A stretch of 64,000 nt of DNA from Cyrtodaria siliqua (GCA_037043455.1 JAWPHD010005599.1:62001-126000); one strand, 5' to 3'. Counted from the first letter of the stretch, positions 23,101 through 32,190 are shown. Numbers and translations are program-made. Notes: a model not told the origin generated them from the letters alone.

Positions 23101-26100
23101 CAGGAACCGACACTGCTACAGAAATATGGCGACATCATTGCTGATCAGATGAAGAGGGTGTTTATAGAGAAGGTGCAGGATGACAACACTACTCAGAGCG
23201 TTCACTACATACCACATCATGGCGTGAAGAAAGACTCTGCAGCGACACCGATTCGTATAGTGTACGACTGCAGCTGTCGCCAGACACGTGATTCGCCGAG
23301 CTTGAACGATTGTTTACAATCAACATCGCCGGAGCTGAACGACTTAACAAGTATTCTTATGCGATTTAGACTAAACAAGTATGCAGTTTCAACCCAGTTC
23401 GACTACTGTTCCAGTCAACGATAATTCGAGAAGCACTCAGTAACCATGGTACCCAATGGCAGTTCATACCGAAACGAGCTCCGTGGTTTGGTGGCTGGTG
23501 GGAACGTCTGATCGGTCTAACGAAGACTACAATCAAGAAGATATTAGGACGAGCTTTTGTCACCTACGATACATTGCAGACAGTCGTGACAGAAATCGAA
23601 GCAATTATGAACGATCGACCGCTAACGTACGTCACTTCCGATGCAGGTGATCCAGAACCTCTTACACCAGCACATCTACTTTATGGGCGCAGAGTAACCA
23701 GTCTACCACACAGAGATGTTCCGGACGAAGCTACGCCAGATCTGGGCGGCCGCTCAGACGTCTCGAAACACGCCAGAGCCAAAGCGACGTTGATTAGCCA
23801 TTTCCGGGAGCGCTGGAAACGGGAGTATCTCACAAGTCTACGAGAGCACCATCAGACGACCGGTAACAATCAGCAGACGATCAAAATCGGTGACGTCGTC
23901 CAAGTCCACGATGATATAACACCATGGCTACGCTGGAAGATTGGGGTTGTTACAGAGCTTATCACCGGGAACGATGGACTGACACGAGCAGCCATGATCC
24001 GTACTACTAGTGGAATTACATCAAGACCACTCGTGAAACTATATCCATTGGAAGTGATATAAGAGACATTCAGTGACTGATTCAGTGATTTAAAGGACTA
24101 TATTAACTTTTCGAGGCCCGGAGAATGTTGTGAACACTTATATTACGCGCTGTATTGTACGTGACGTTGACGCGCTGTATTGGACGTGACGTAGATTACG
24201 TTAACGTCACTTGTTATGATTGTTGTTGATCAGTGATAATAAAGGTACAAACCAAACACAACGCGTTTAGTATACCATTCCCACAAATCTCTAAATGCAA
24301 ACTTGGACCTCTGGGGTCTAGTTTACTTTGGGAACATCATTTAAGCAAATCTGATGTAAATATCACTTCTGAAAAACACTGTTGAAATATATACAATGGT
24401 TCTTGAGAAGATTGTTGCCGTTTTCCCCATGTTTCTATTTATACAAACAAAATACCACAAGAGCTGGAGCTCGGTTTATAATGGAACTTTCTGGACATAT
24501 AAGTTTGTATATGTTGATATTTCCAGAGTTTAACTAAAATATTGACAAAGAACTCTTTATGCAACCGTGCTAGGTGGTGTAAGAGATGTGTCACTTTATA
24601 CAATACCTCTCATAAAACTGATTCTGCTATTTTTATCTCTTGTGTTTGTTGCTTCCAAGGGATCCCCTTTTCAGTATTTATTGACATTAAAACTAGCGTT
24701 TGTTTAGTGCAGTGTAGCAGCCGTAAAATGTTTGTTTAAAGAGCACTGATTAACTATCAACAAAAATTGCCTGATAAAAATTGCCTCATGTTATACCTAA
24801 ACCTAGTTTTTAAGTTTTTATTGACTTTTTTTTCTGCAGTCAATAAAACAATAGGCAGTCACTGGGGATATCCATCAATGCATTTATTCTGTCATTAAAA
24901 TTATAGTAACTGGTACAATTATACACTTACTGTCTTTCCTCTGTAAATAGGCTTGAAGCTGCTGCACCCTTACACAGTGCCTGTCCCTCACAGCCTGCAC
25001 ATCTGTCTGTAGATTCCCAATATCAAGTTGACACTGTGATAGTTCCTGCAAAGGTAAACGAGCTTATGTGATGATCAAACATTTAGTTTAAAATAACTTT
25101 AAGGGCCAAGACACTGATTGTAAAAAATAAACAGCCAAAACATACTTTATGTAGAGAGTGACTGGGAATTCTTAACGTAAATAAACGTGTTGGATAACAT
25201 GACATGATACGATGCTCTGGTAGGTTGCGTTGAACGATTATGATGACTTATTGCGCTCATACGGTATACTAAGAACAGCCTTTTCTGAAGTGTTCAAAGG
25301 ATTTGTTTTACCTTCAGCGTAATTGCCTTAATTAAAAAAAAATAAGAAAAAAAGAAATTCGCGCAACCATCTGGTTGCGTACGGAACCGCGGGTCTTCAT
25401 ATTCATAAACCAACCTCATAATATGTCAGATTAACATTCCAACGGTGCCATTTGCTTATCACTACATTATTTTACCTCTGCCACCAAACCTTTCGTAATA
25501 ATGGTATTCCTGAAGTTATAACGGTTGCTTGTTTTGTTGTTGTTCTGACAAGCAGCAGGTGATCATGATCGGTGCTTATGTAAGGTTGAAGTAATAGACA
25601 CATTTATCATTATAAAGCAATATAATTATTTAAAACACTACACAACAATGTCTAACTGTCAAATATGGTCATACAGAAATCACACAGCACCTAAACGCAA
25701 TGTCACCGCACGACACCACAAAAATGTGTCTGCTCTAATCAAAACTGTATTAAATAGGTAGGTTGGTCCTATTCATCGTGTTAATAATTGGTTAATTTTG
25801 TTCGCCGATATCGGGTGTCTTCACCATTGATGCTATAAATAATCTTGAGATCTACGGCTTCATCTTATCGTGAGACTATGTAAAGTAGCAATGACTGATA
25901 ATGTGGGACCCATTCCGGATATCGAAAATCAATGCTTTATTTCGGCAATACAATCGCCACTGGTGCAATTATGTTTAGTTATGGGAGTAGGTACATTACA
26001 TATTGATTTATGGATATCTGGTAATGAATTAAGGAAAACAAATTGAAGCCACGGGTCGAAAGTACATGATTGAGTCTAAAAAGTCAATATAAAACAGTAA

Positions 26101-29100
26101 ATAAAAAGAAGGAAATGCTTTTAGTCAGAGAAGGCTCAGATTACCACTTTACATCACATACCTGTTGAATCCGGATTAACTGTTTCTGAATAATTGACTC
26201 TTCATGATGACACTCAACCTGATCCTGTACGAAGGTGTTTAGTGTCTGGTCAAGACTCGTCAGTGCTATACCTATCTTGGACTGCACCGTTGCTACGGCA
26301 TCCGCAGCGTGCTTGTCTATGTCAGATACAGCTTTGTCTCGAGTGTCGTCTAGAGAAGTCATCGCCTTTTCCATGTTAGTCTTTACAATGTCCAATGATT
26401 CATCAAGCTCTGTCTGTACGCTTATTTTGGCGTCAAGTGCACTCTTGTCTATGCCAGATACAGCTTTGGTATTTGCCTCATCTAGGTTTTTTCTTTGTAC
26501 ATCATATAGGCTTACTATTGATTCCTTTGCATTCGTCTCTGCTGATGATATAAACTCCACACTTTCGAAAAGTTTATTTTCTACATCTTGTAAGGCCTCT
26601 TGCTTCTTTTGTTCTAAAGCTTCTAAAGCTTCTTGGCGCATTTCAAGCTCATCTCTTGTTGAAATTACCAGTTTATCTGTCTTCAACTGAAATATAGGCA
26701 CAATGATATATGAAGAATCTTATATTTAAGTGTGTGTTAATTTCATATGAAAACATATGAAACCATTACTTGTTTGTGAGACTTGACGAGTAAACTAGTA
26801 ATTTTCGTCAAGTTTCGCATTTTGTCGTATATAAATTCCTTTAATTATATGACTCCAGTTTTTGAGTTATTCACACAAATTAACTAGGATATACCCTTTT
26901 AACAAATACAATCGGACGCATCGTATATCGGTGCTGTACATTGCATGACGTCATTCAATGCATATGAGATCGCTCACATGCCAAATTATCGGAACCAATT
27001 AGATTGCAGATCGTGGCATTGTTATATTCTATTTAATACCGCAACAAACCAACTGCTCCAGTCGGTAAGAGCGTCGTCTACTATGTGTCTACTGAACCGA
27101 AGGTTCAGGGTTCGAGCCTTATATAAGGCAACATTTTTAAAACCATACAACGTTAAGATATTTCAAAAAATATTATACGAAACTATAAGGAATATTTGTG
27201 ATTGGTTCAGATAATTTGGCATTTGAGTACACTGATATAAAGGGTATTTGTTTTTCTTTGATATTTAAAAGTCACTTTGTTTCAATGTCGTTTTGCACTG
27301 TACCTAAACAAGTATGAAATGAACAATTTGGAAATCGCCAAACACGATAAATACAAAAAGATACTGCAGTCTCGGTTTGATTGAGACTTTCTTTCATGAA
27401 CACTGGTGACAAAATGCTTGCTATGCCCTCTAGCCCCGGGTTGAGCGGATCTCAATATTTAAATGTCAATAGTATGAAAATTGAAGCAATCGCGAAGATG
27501 GTATGCATTTGATGGTGAACGTATGGTCCAAGTTTCTAACAAAATGCTGTGCCCTGATTGAGTCAAATGAACACAGCGGAATTTAGTTGAAACCCGACAC
27601 GTTGTAAACTACAATGAGGTGTTTCTAATTATGAGTTTTTGTATATTTTTACAATAAAATTTAAGTGATTTGTTTACTTATTTTTCTGAATGTTGAAATT
27701 ATTTGAGATTTCGTTTTGATTGGAATTCTATTATGTATAATGTATTGGTGCTGCGGGCAGAATAACAGTAAACAATACTGAAAAGGGGATTCCTTGAAAG
27801 CAACAAACACAAACAAAAGAGAAAAGTAGCAAACCCGATTTTATTGAGAATAAATAATATAATGCATCTCCACTAAGAAAATGAAAATGTTGCATCTCCT
27901 GTAATCTAAAATGCACTTAGCGTAGTATCGCGTTCAACCAGCGATATATGATTCTTCAATAGTATATGTTTGTTAATAATACGTCTACACTATAACCTAC
28001 TTGTTTAAGTTTCTGTCTGGCAGTGACAGCATCCGGGTGATTCACCAGCTGTTTACTGTCATTCAGGAGATCAATCATGTCATCGATGTATTGTCCGAGC
28101 TGGGCGTCTGTGACCTCCAACGTAGGCGAGTGCATGATGGTGTTACGCGCCTGTCTGTTCTGTAAACAGTAATGGTGTGAGTGAGTTAATCGTCTCTGGT
28201 TTAACATACGTTTTAATTTACACATTTCTGGTGTAGAGAAAATCGTGCCTCAACTGGGACTCGAACCCAGGGTCTCTGGCTTACCACTGCGCTCTAACCA
28301 CTGAGCTATCGAGGACATACTGTTAGGAATAGATCACCATTTTCAACAGATGGTGAGAAAAAATCGTTTCGCAACCGGGACTCGAACTCAGGGTCTTTGG
28401 TTTACCGTACCAGCGCTCTTAACACTGAACTATCGAAGATATACGGACGGTAATGAATCGATTATTCGCCGTTTACCTGTACCCGGTTACATACACCCAC
28501 ACCAGACTGAACTTCTTCCCTGAATTTCTTATTATACGAGTACAGTAGAACCACAGCTGGTGTTTCTCGGGATGCTCCCAGACGAGCCCCTAAATATAAC
28601 ATGTGGTGAAAAATCGTGCCTCAACCGGGACTAGAACCCAGGGTCTCTGGTTTACCGTACCAGCACTCTAACCACTGAGCTATCGGGGACATACGGTTAG
28701 GAATCGATTATTCACCATTTACCTGTACCCGGTTACATAAAGTATAATCACATAAAGACATTGGACGTATATTTAAACCAATATAACTCAAACTTTTCTT
28801 GAAACAACTCATTATTAATCATATTCTATTTTTAATCAGGTATGTATCTCGATAGTCGTTGCTAATTGAAAAGAAAAGGTTATAAGTCCAACAGGAAGAG
28901 TAGCATTCACAGAATAGTCACTCAAACAAGTATTACACCGCAAAGGTGATTAAAAAGGTACATCACAAACACATTCAGAGAAAAAAGCACATCAAAAACA
29001 TATAAGTGTTGACAACAGGGGTACTGCCTCTGAACGGTCAGTAGCAAAAGTGACCACGGGGAAGTTTAAACCGGTTCAAGGGTGCGCCAAACCTCACTCT

Positions 29101-30030
29101 TACCCTGTCATAATCCCTAAACAACGTGAGTGTAAATAAAAATAATCCCCACCGAGTTAACCCCTTACATTAGAGAAAACGTATATAGGTGTTATAAGAA
29201 AAAACACAGAAATGTTCATGTACATGTATATAATATTATCAAAAAAAATAAGTGAAGCCTGAGAGGCTAATTAGATATGTTCTCGATGACTCGTCTGAAG
29301 TCAGAGCTTTGCAAACAGCACTACTACATTGATTTCGGTTCACTCAAGAAGACTGTTAATCAAACTGTCATTTCAGGACAATTTAAAATATTTATTTATT
29401 GGCTTATTTCATTGAAACATTTTTTAACCGATGTGTTAATTTGAAAATCCCATTATCTTAATATGTTAAAAGTACTTTACCAACCTTTGTGAACATATCC
29501 ACAGGAGATTTTATCGGAGCAGCCAAGACATTCTGCATGAACAGTCCATTTATGGCCACACTGAGGATGCCGGTGCAGTCGGTCTCTGCTGACGTAGCAG
29601 AGTTCTTATATCCCGACTCAGACATGAAGCATTTCGCAATTTCCCATGGCTCGGTACACCATTTCAAGACATCGGTGTTCTTCCATGACGGTGACCCATA
29701 GCGGTGTTCGTCAACGATCTTCTTGTATATTTCATCACATATTTTGTTTGGACCATTTGTAGGGTTATTCCCATGGCAATTGCAGAGTTTCTTCTTAACT
29801 GTACATATTCCCCTTGTAGGGCATGTCAATACATTTGCATAGGTACACTGGCCACATGTAACTTTGTGTAACCCTAGTGTGTTACCGATGTCATTCAAGA
29901 AATGTGCATGTAAACTGTTCACCTCATTTTCCACAAAACTCACTAAACCTGACTTCAAGTATTTGAGACCTAGCGCTGCCTTGACCCAGTTACGATACAG
30001 TTTATTTTGGAGTTCTTCTTCATGACTCAT
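10861..30030 (-). CDS. NLR-like receptor gene: DUF4559/HEPN - coiled coil - NACHT - LRR (5 coding exons)
   Basis: Seen: coding exons 30030-29485, 28159-28001, 26686-26162, 25045-24931 and 14168-10861 sum to 4,653 nt, exactly 1,551 codons. Every junction has AG acceptors and GT donors, and phases match (0,0,0,1). The product of about 1,550 residues has a CXorf38-like N-terminus, R-x4-H at 187-192, a coiled coil at about 236-448, Walker A at 541-549, Walker B at about 654-664, and LRR-like repeats from about 1075. Known: NACHT-LRR proteins are STAND ATPases that oligomerise on sensing ligands, and HEPN domains with R-x4-6-H are often RNases. Inference: a cytosolic innate-immune sensor whose effector may be the HEPN module. 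Intron 4 (10.8 kb) is swollen by transposons. No AATAAA was seen in the roughly 300 bp after the stop. Exon joining is predicted, not confirmed by transcripts. Confidence 0.8.
13763..13805 (-). repeat. (ATC)n/(GAT)n-rich tract coding poly-Asp in NACHT
   Basis: A run of CATCATCAT-type triplets inside exon 5 encodes DDDGVDDDVDDDDW and further acidic residues (about residues 568-602), between Walker A and Walker B. It is in frame, so length changes by whole codons would keep the gene open. Confidence 0.85.
14279..14947. mobile_element. 669-bp foldback element in NLR intron 4
   Basis: The left end GTGCATAGAATTACCGGAAT is mirrored by the right end (…'attccggtaattctatgcac'). Both ends carry several 'attaccggaatc(t/c)ac' subrepeats, giving inverted arms of about 60-90 bp. 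The centre is AT-rich and non-coding. The element lies about 110 bp upstream of the exon 5 acceptor. No clear target duplication. Confidence 0.8.
15480..15610 (-). repeat. Dispersed repeat R2, copy 1
   Basis: 'agagttgacaatagggctac', 'gggtgcaccaaacctcac' and 'ccctactgtcatctcaataaa' are the reverse complement of the copy at 19,640-19,890. A third copy is at 28,990-29,125 (minus). The family is unknown to me. Confidence 0.7.
16285..16703. mobile_element. Palindromic MITE, nested double copy
   Basis: Terminal inverted repeats ATAGTGACACTACA / TGTAGTGTCACTAT (14 bp, perfect) enclose repeated inverted blocks of 'gatttggttgaccgttttgt' and its complement. A further internal terminus ('tatagtgacactacaaaaat') sits near 16,540, so one copy appears to lie inside or beside another. 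Flanks at 16,115-16,284 and 16,725-16,900 are diverged direct repeats of each other. No coding. Confidence 0.8.
16917..17030. repeat. Small inverted repeat, arms about 29 bp
   Basis: 'attaaacatgaacacgcaca' near 16,917 is mirrored by 'gtgattcttcatgtttaat' near 17,030 with a few mismatches. The loop is AT-rich. It may be a tiny MITE. Confidence 0.6.
17616..17867. repeat. Near-perfect hairpin, 120-bp arms, 12-bp loop
   Basis: 17,616-17,735 and 17,748-17,867 are reverse complements over their full length with one visible mismatch (tttttacgaat against attcgttaaaa). The loop is accgtccgccaa. It lies in NLR intron 4. The open frame across it is a product of the palindrome. Confidence 0.92.
18640..19070. 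repeat. Degenerate tandem repeat, 3 copies of about 130 bp
   Basis: Each unit has 'ggggatctcaacggttttca', 'tatgacc..ggg..tatgccc' and 'ggttggatg..gtatcc..ctgttcatg'. Units begin near 18,650, 18,785 and 18,907. Non-coding intron sequence. Confidence 0.75.
19080..20740. repeat. Degenerate tandem repeat, about 10 copies of 90-160 bp
   Basis: Recurring 'aacttggtagaggaccataa', 'gtttcagagaagaagatttt', 'ataagtctatgtaaaacatg' and 'ggtcaccatttgaacaa'. Interrupted at 19,640-19,890 by repeat R2. No gene. Confidence 0.75.
19640..19890 (+). repeat. Dispersed repeat R2, copy 2
   Basis: 'attgggatgacagtatggta', 'gaggtttggtgcaccctag', 'aacctggtttaaacc', 'gttccaaggcggtagcacta' and 'ttgtcaaccc' match, on the opposite strand, the copies at 15.5 and 29.0 kb. 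It interrupts the tandem array. Confidence 0.75.
20837..20996 (+). repeat. 5' LTR of the BEL/Pao element
   Basis: A 160-bp LTR with TG...CA ends and an internal AATAAA at about 20,949. It contains a short internal duplication ('cgctgtattg.acgtgacgt' twice). Three bases after its end, TGGTACCTTGAAC at 21,000 is a candidate tRNA primer-binding site. Confidence 0.93.
21037..23424 (+). pseudogene. BEL/Pao Gag-Pol remnant (DUF1759, zinc knuckles, defective protease, RT start)
   Basis: A 795-codon frame from the first ATG after the primer-binding site. Order: helical N-terminus; DUF1759-type Gag (LPKLTLPTFNGNILLWQTFW, about residues 135-320); three C-x2-C-x3-H-x4-C knuckles from about residue 352; DUF1758-type protease text (FGATTQNVRHIDTA, LVGADKYW); and the start of RT (LPDNY, HYIPHHGV, PIRIVYDC). 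The segment that should hold the protease active-site aspartate before 'TTFGATTQN' is absent. The frame stops at 23,424 just after the RT start, where a deletion joins it to integrase out of frame. Confidence 0.88.
23421..24062 (+). pseudogene. BEL/Pao integrase C-terminus with DUF5641
   Basis: In a different frame from the Gag-Pol remnant it reads IIREALSNHGTQWQFIPKRA, PWFGGWWERLIGLTK, then MNDRPLTYV, PLTPAHLLYGRR, and ends VKLYPLEVI. These are the end of the BEL integrase core and the DUF5641 domain. The catalytic D,D part, all of RNase H and most of RT are missing. Confidence 0.88.
24126..24285 (+). repeat. 3' LTR of the BEL/Pao element
   Basis: Same 160-bp sequence as the 5' LTR apart from four transitions, three of them at CpG/TpG or CpG/CpA positions. 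The purine-rich stretch aggcccggagaa just before it is a weak candidate polypurine tract. Confidence 0.93.
24613..24700 (+). repeat. Dispersed repeat R3, copy 1
   Basis: 'tgtgtttgttgcttccaagg' followed by 'gatccccttttcagtattt' recurs on the opposite strand at 27,765-27,835. It lies between the BEL element and NLR exon 4. Unknown family. Confidence 0.6.
24931..25045 (-). CDS. NLR gene exon 4: short helical exon
   Basis: A 115-nt exon between acceptor TTTACCTTTGCAG and an excellent donor GACA|GTAAGTGT. It reads ELSQCQLDIGNLQTDVQAV and continues to end in AYLQRKD plus one extra base. That single A joins the TC at the start of exon 5 to make an Ile codon in the NACHT frame. This phase match across a 10.8-kb intron is the main argument that the helical exons and the NACHT exon are one gene. 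It is too short to identify alone. Confidence 0.7.
25046..26161 (-). other. NLR intron 3
   Basis: AT-rich, with no coding segment, repeat or tRNA-like head recognised in 1.1 kb. Confidence 0.5.
26162..26686 (-). CDS. NLR gene exon 3: coiled-coil linker
   Basis: A 175-codon phase-0 exon between acceptor TGCCTATATTTCAG and donor CAACAG|GTATGTGATG. The protein is almost wholly helical and rich in Glu, Lys, Gln, Asp and Ala (for example MRQEALEALEQKKQEALQDV). It has two similar blocks of the type '..DKSALDAKISVQTELDESL..' and '..DKHAADAVATVQSKIGIAL..', so the helix seems to contain an internal repeat of about 40 residues. The likely role is a spacer or oligomerisation rod between the HEPN module and NACHT. 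Open antisense frames here are shadows. Confidence 0.78.
27045..27130 (+). mobile_element. tRNA-like SINE head in NLR intron 2
   Basis: 'ctccagtcggtaagagcgtc' resembles a D-arm/A box, and 'gaaggttcagggttcgagcc' a T-arm/B box at the right spacing. The anticodon arm does not pair well and the acceptor stem is missing, so it is a tRNA-derived remnant. Confidence 0.55.
27765..27835 (-). repeat. Dispersed repeat R3, copy 2
   Basis: 'aatactgaaaaggggattcc' and 'gaaagcaacaaacacaaac' are the reverse complement of the sequence at 24,613-24,700. Confidence 0.6.
28001..28159 (-). CDS. NLR gene exon 2: HEPN R-x4-H motif
   Basis: A 53-codon phase-0 exon between acceptor TTACTGTTTACAG and donor CAA|GTAGGT. 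It begins NRQARNTIMHSPTLEV. RNTIMH (Arg at 28147-28145, His at 28132-28130) fits the R-x4-6-H signature of HEPN domains and aligns with RNEIMHS in human CXorf38. The rest (YIDDMIDLLND and RQKLKQ) is helical, as in the last HEPN helix. The intron before it holds three tRNA-like SINE heads. The motif and splice sites are seen; RNA cleavage is inference. Confidence 0.82.
28246..28320 (-). mobile_element. tRNA-like SINE head, copy 1 of 3 (NLR intron 1)
   Basis: The minus strand gives a D-arm GATAGCTCAGTGGTTAGAG and T-arm GGGTTCGAGTCCC. Two more copies follow at 28,368 and 28,612. This copy lacks part of the anticodon arm seen in the others. Confidence 0.65.
28368..28442 (-). mobile_element. tRNA-like SINE head, copy 2 of 3
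   Basis: Same head as copies 1 and 3, with several changes in the A and B boxes (GAGTTCGAGTCCC). It is followed by 'atgaatcgattattcgccgt' and 'acctgtacccggttacat', also present after copy 3. Confidence 0.65.
28612..28690 (-). mobile_element. tRNA-like SINE head, copy 3 of 3, Thr(GGT)-like
   Basis: The minus strand reads GATAGCTCAGTGGTTAGAGT, then an anticodon stem CTGGT/ACCAG around loop ACGGTAA (anticodon GGT), then GGGTTCTAGTCCC. Position 33 is C instead of U, and the same sequence is repeated nearby, so this is a SINE and not a functional tRNA. Confidence 0.68.
28990..29125 (-). repeat. Dispersed repeat R2, copy 3
   Basis: 'gtgttgacaacaggggtact', 'gttcaagggtgcgccaaacc' and 'cactcttaccctgtcat' match R2 copies 1 and 2. 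It lies in NLR intron 1. Confidence 0.7.
29485..30030 (-). CDS. NLR gene exon 1: CXorf38-like (DUF4559) N-terminal domain
   Basis: The exon starts at the ATG at 30030 and reads 182 codons to a donor AAAG|GTTGGT. A second possible donor, GTTG|GTAAAG, lies 4 nt later but gives the wrong phase for exon 2. The text YRNWVKAALGLKYLKSGL, then FVENEV and a histidine, is the pattern of human CXorf38 (YKNWVKAG...FVGREV..FH). After it come a Cys-rich stretch (CGQC, CPTRGIC, CNCHG), then SWKNTDVLKWC, PWEIAKCFM and GYKNSATSAETDC, which is typical of this family. No signal peptide or membrane segment is visible, so the product is probably cytosolic. An AT-rich TATA-like stretch lies about 100 bp upstream but is not strong evidence of a promoter. 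Confidence 0.85.
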
Positions 30031-30192
30031 GATTCATGCTGTTTGTTTTCATAAATCAGTTTGAACTAAATGTTTTATTCGAATCCGGATTTATTATTAT
30101 TACGTTCCGAGCAAATCAGATTCTTCATATTTTTATGAGGTTTAGTCCATGCATAGGTCTATTGGTAGTAGTATAAACATAATAAGTGACTT

Positions 30193-30294
30193 TCAGCAAT
30201 TTCCAGTATATATTCCTGATAAGTCAGCCTTTATACTGTCACGTGTCAATTCAGGTTTCATCACCTTATCGTCTAGCTGGTTGGTACCACTCTC
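30193..30294 (-). CDS. Possible terminal exon of an upstream minus-strand gene
   Basis: A strong T-rich acceptor ending GTATGTTTTGCAG is followed by 33 codons (ESGTNQLDDKVMKPEL and so on) and a TGA at 30,195. The sequence is coding-like, but no partner exon was found in the next 4 kb, and the first NLR exon starts only 160 bp later. It may instead be chance or an untranslated exon of the NLR gene. Confidence 0.25.
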   Translation of the reverse strand, partial: ESGTNQLDDKVMKPELTRDSIKADLSGIYTGNC

Positions 30295-30299
30295 CTGCA

Positions 30300-32190
30300 A
30301 AACATACAAAATATACAAATAGCTTTTTTTTAGCAATTAAACATACAATACATATTTATAGCCTACACAATTACATGAAAATATGAAGATAATGAGAATG
30401 TGTACACTTATCCATATTAAACAGATAAACACACAATTACATTATATCAGATTTACTGAAAAGCACATTATTTCAAAATCGCTGTAATGAAAAATAAGAA
30501 ATTCAATTTAATATCAGGATTTTTTGTTTATGTATTATTCTTAGTTTGAGAGCATAGAATACAAGTATAAATTTCGCTAAATTTACAACTGTGCATTTTG
30601 ACTTTGATGTCATGAGTGAATCAAAGTTTTTTCATATTTGGCCATTGGCAAAAATAAGGTTTAAGATATTTATATCTTAATTCTCTATAAATAGGACAAA
30701 CAAGCAAAAAGCAAAACATATCGTACAAGTGTGTGGGACCTTAACCTGTGAACCTTACAGGACGGAGCTAGACAATGCATGTCGGCACTGCCAATTAAAA
30801 TTGTTCTTTCAGAATTATCGCCCCTTTTCAACATTACTATGATAACATAAACCATTAAATGATAATAATCCATATCATAATGTTTCTTATCAGTTTAATA
30901 CTTTATTTATATATTTTATCTAACACGACAACTTTATAAGAACCTCGATTTATTTATCCATTATCATTTTGGCTTTAACACCTCCTTACATAAAAAGTAT
31001 TAAAGCTTAACTGGGAGTAGAATTTTCAGTTGTCAATTTGTCTTCATTACTCTAGCATCGGATTAATTATTGTCGGTTCCATGTATTTAAAACAACAATT
31101 TTCTTTGACATATTCAAATACATATTAATAACTAATTGCAAATATGCAAGTCATGGAATGAATGGTGTTTTACGGCACTACTGATGTTTTACGGAAATAC
31201 TGTAAATGGGGAAATTTTCGCCAGGTATTAATTTTGGCGAATTAAGCGTCCTCCAAAGTTTCGCTAAAATTAATACCGAGCAGAACTCGGCCGGCGCAGT
31301 AGTACAGCACCTTCGTGAAAGAATTGTGCACATTGGGTTAAAAGCATGAAACTTGGCACACTGGTAGAGTTTAACATACTTAATTTTTTTGGCTATAGGG
31401 CCAAGCGTTAAAAATCCAAGATGGCCACCAAATCCTAGATGGAAGCCAAAATAATATGATTATTCTTATTTATTTTTTTATATTTTTTTGGTATGGTAAT
31501 TTTGACTCAAATGTTAATATTTTAGTGATGTGAGACATAAGGTTTCCTAAAATAATATTATTATGGTGTCAAAACTATTATTATTACGATAAAATTCAAA
31601 ATGGCGGCCTTAATGCGCGAAAACCAGTGAAAAACTTTTTTTAAAAAGTTAGAGTTTTATTTTAATGCAAGTTCTTTTGGCCTTTGAAATCAGAAAGGAA
31701 AGGTCGAAGTCTGACCATTTACATAGTATAAGGGTCCATAATGTATTGATTTAAAGTGTTAAAACAACGACTAGAAAGAAGACAAGTGTTTCTTCATGAC
31801 ACAATTTTTCAAAACAAATCTGCACATATTCTGCAGTCAAAGCTCTAACCTTAAACAGTTACGTTTTTCATAACCTGTGACTGTTATTAAAAAAACAACT
31901 AAAACTGGGATAGTAACCAGAAGCAGTTACTACCACAAAATCATTCAAGTTTAGATGCATTCTATCGTCAATACAGAAATTTTCCCTAAATATATATAAT
32001 TTTCTCCAGGTCGGGTGATTATTCAACTTTACAACCATGCAATAAAATTCTATGAGCATCGATGAAAATAAAATGCGCAAGGCCTTTCAAGTTACCTACT
32101 GTTATGCAACAAAATTTATTAACAATTATTTTGTAGGCACCAAAAATGACAATTAGTGAACAACAGCTAATTGGATATTGATGAAGATGT
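30300..32190. other. AT-rich intergenic region with worn repeats
   Basis: No gene seen. 'gaatgaatggtgttttacgg' at about 31,155 recurs near 14,690 and 55,020. 31,185-31,330 has 'ggggaaattttcgccaggta' and 'ttttggcgaattaagcg', a dispersed repeat-like block. 31,340-31,640 resembles worn 'ccaagatggccacc' repeats. Confidence 0.5.

Larger units (their letters stand above)
20832..24290 (+). mobile_element. BEL/Pao LTR retrotransposon, internally deleted
   Basis: Two LTRs of 160 bp (20,837-20,996 and 24,126-24,285) run TGTTGTG...CCCACA and differ at four transitions by eye. They are flanked by the 5-bp duplication AATCT (20,832-20,836 and 24,286-24,290). The body reads gag-protease-RT start, then jumps to the end of integrase. 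At 3.4 kb it is much shorter than the usual 5-7 kb BEL/Pao element. It sits in NLR intron 4, opposite in orientation to the gene. It cannot be autonomous. Confidence 0.93.

Noticed and set aside
26235..26690. Plus-strand frame of 151 codons rich in Ser and Cys
   Set aside because: Antisense of the coiled-coil exon 3. Ser/Cys/Ala richness is the usual mirror of such helical coding sequence.
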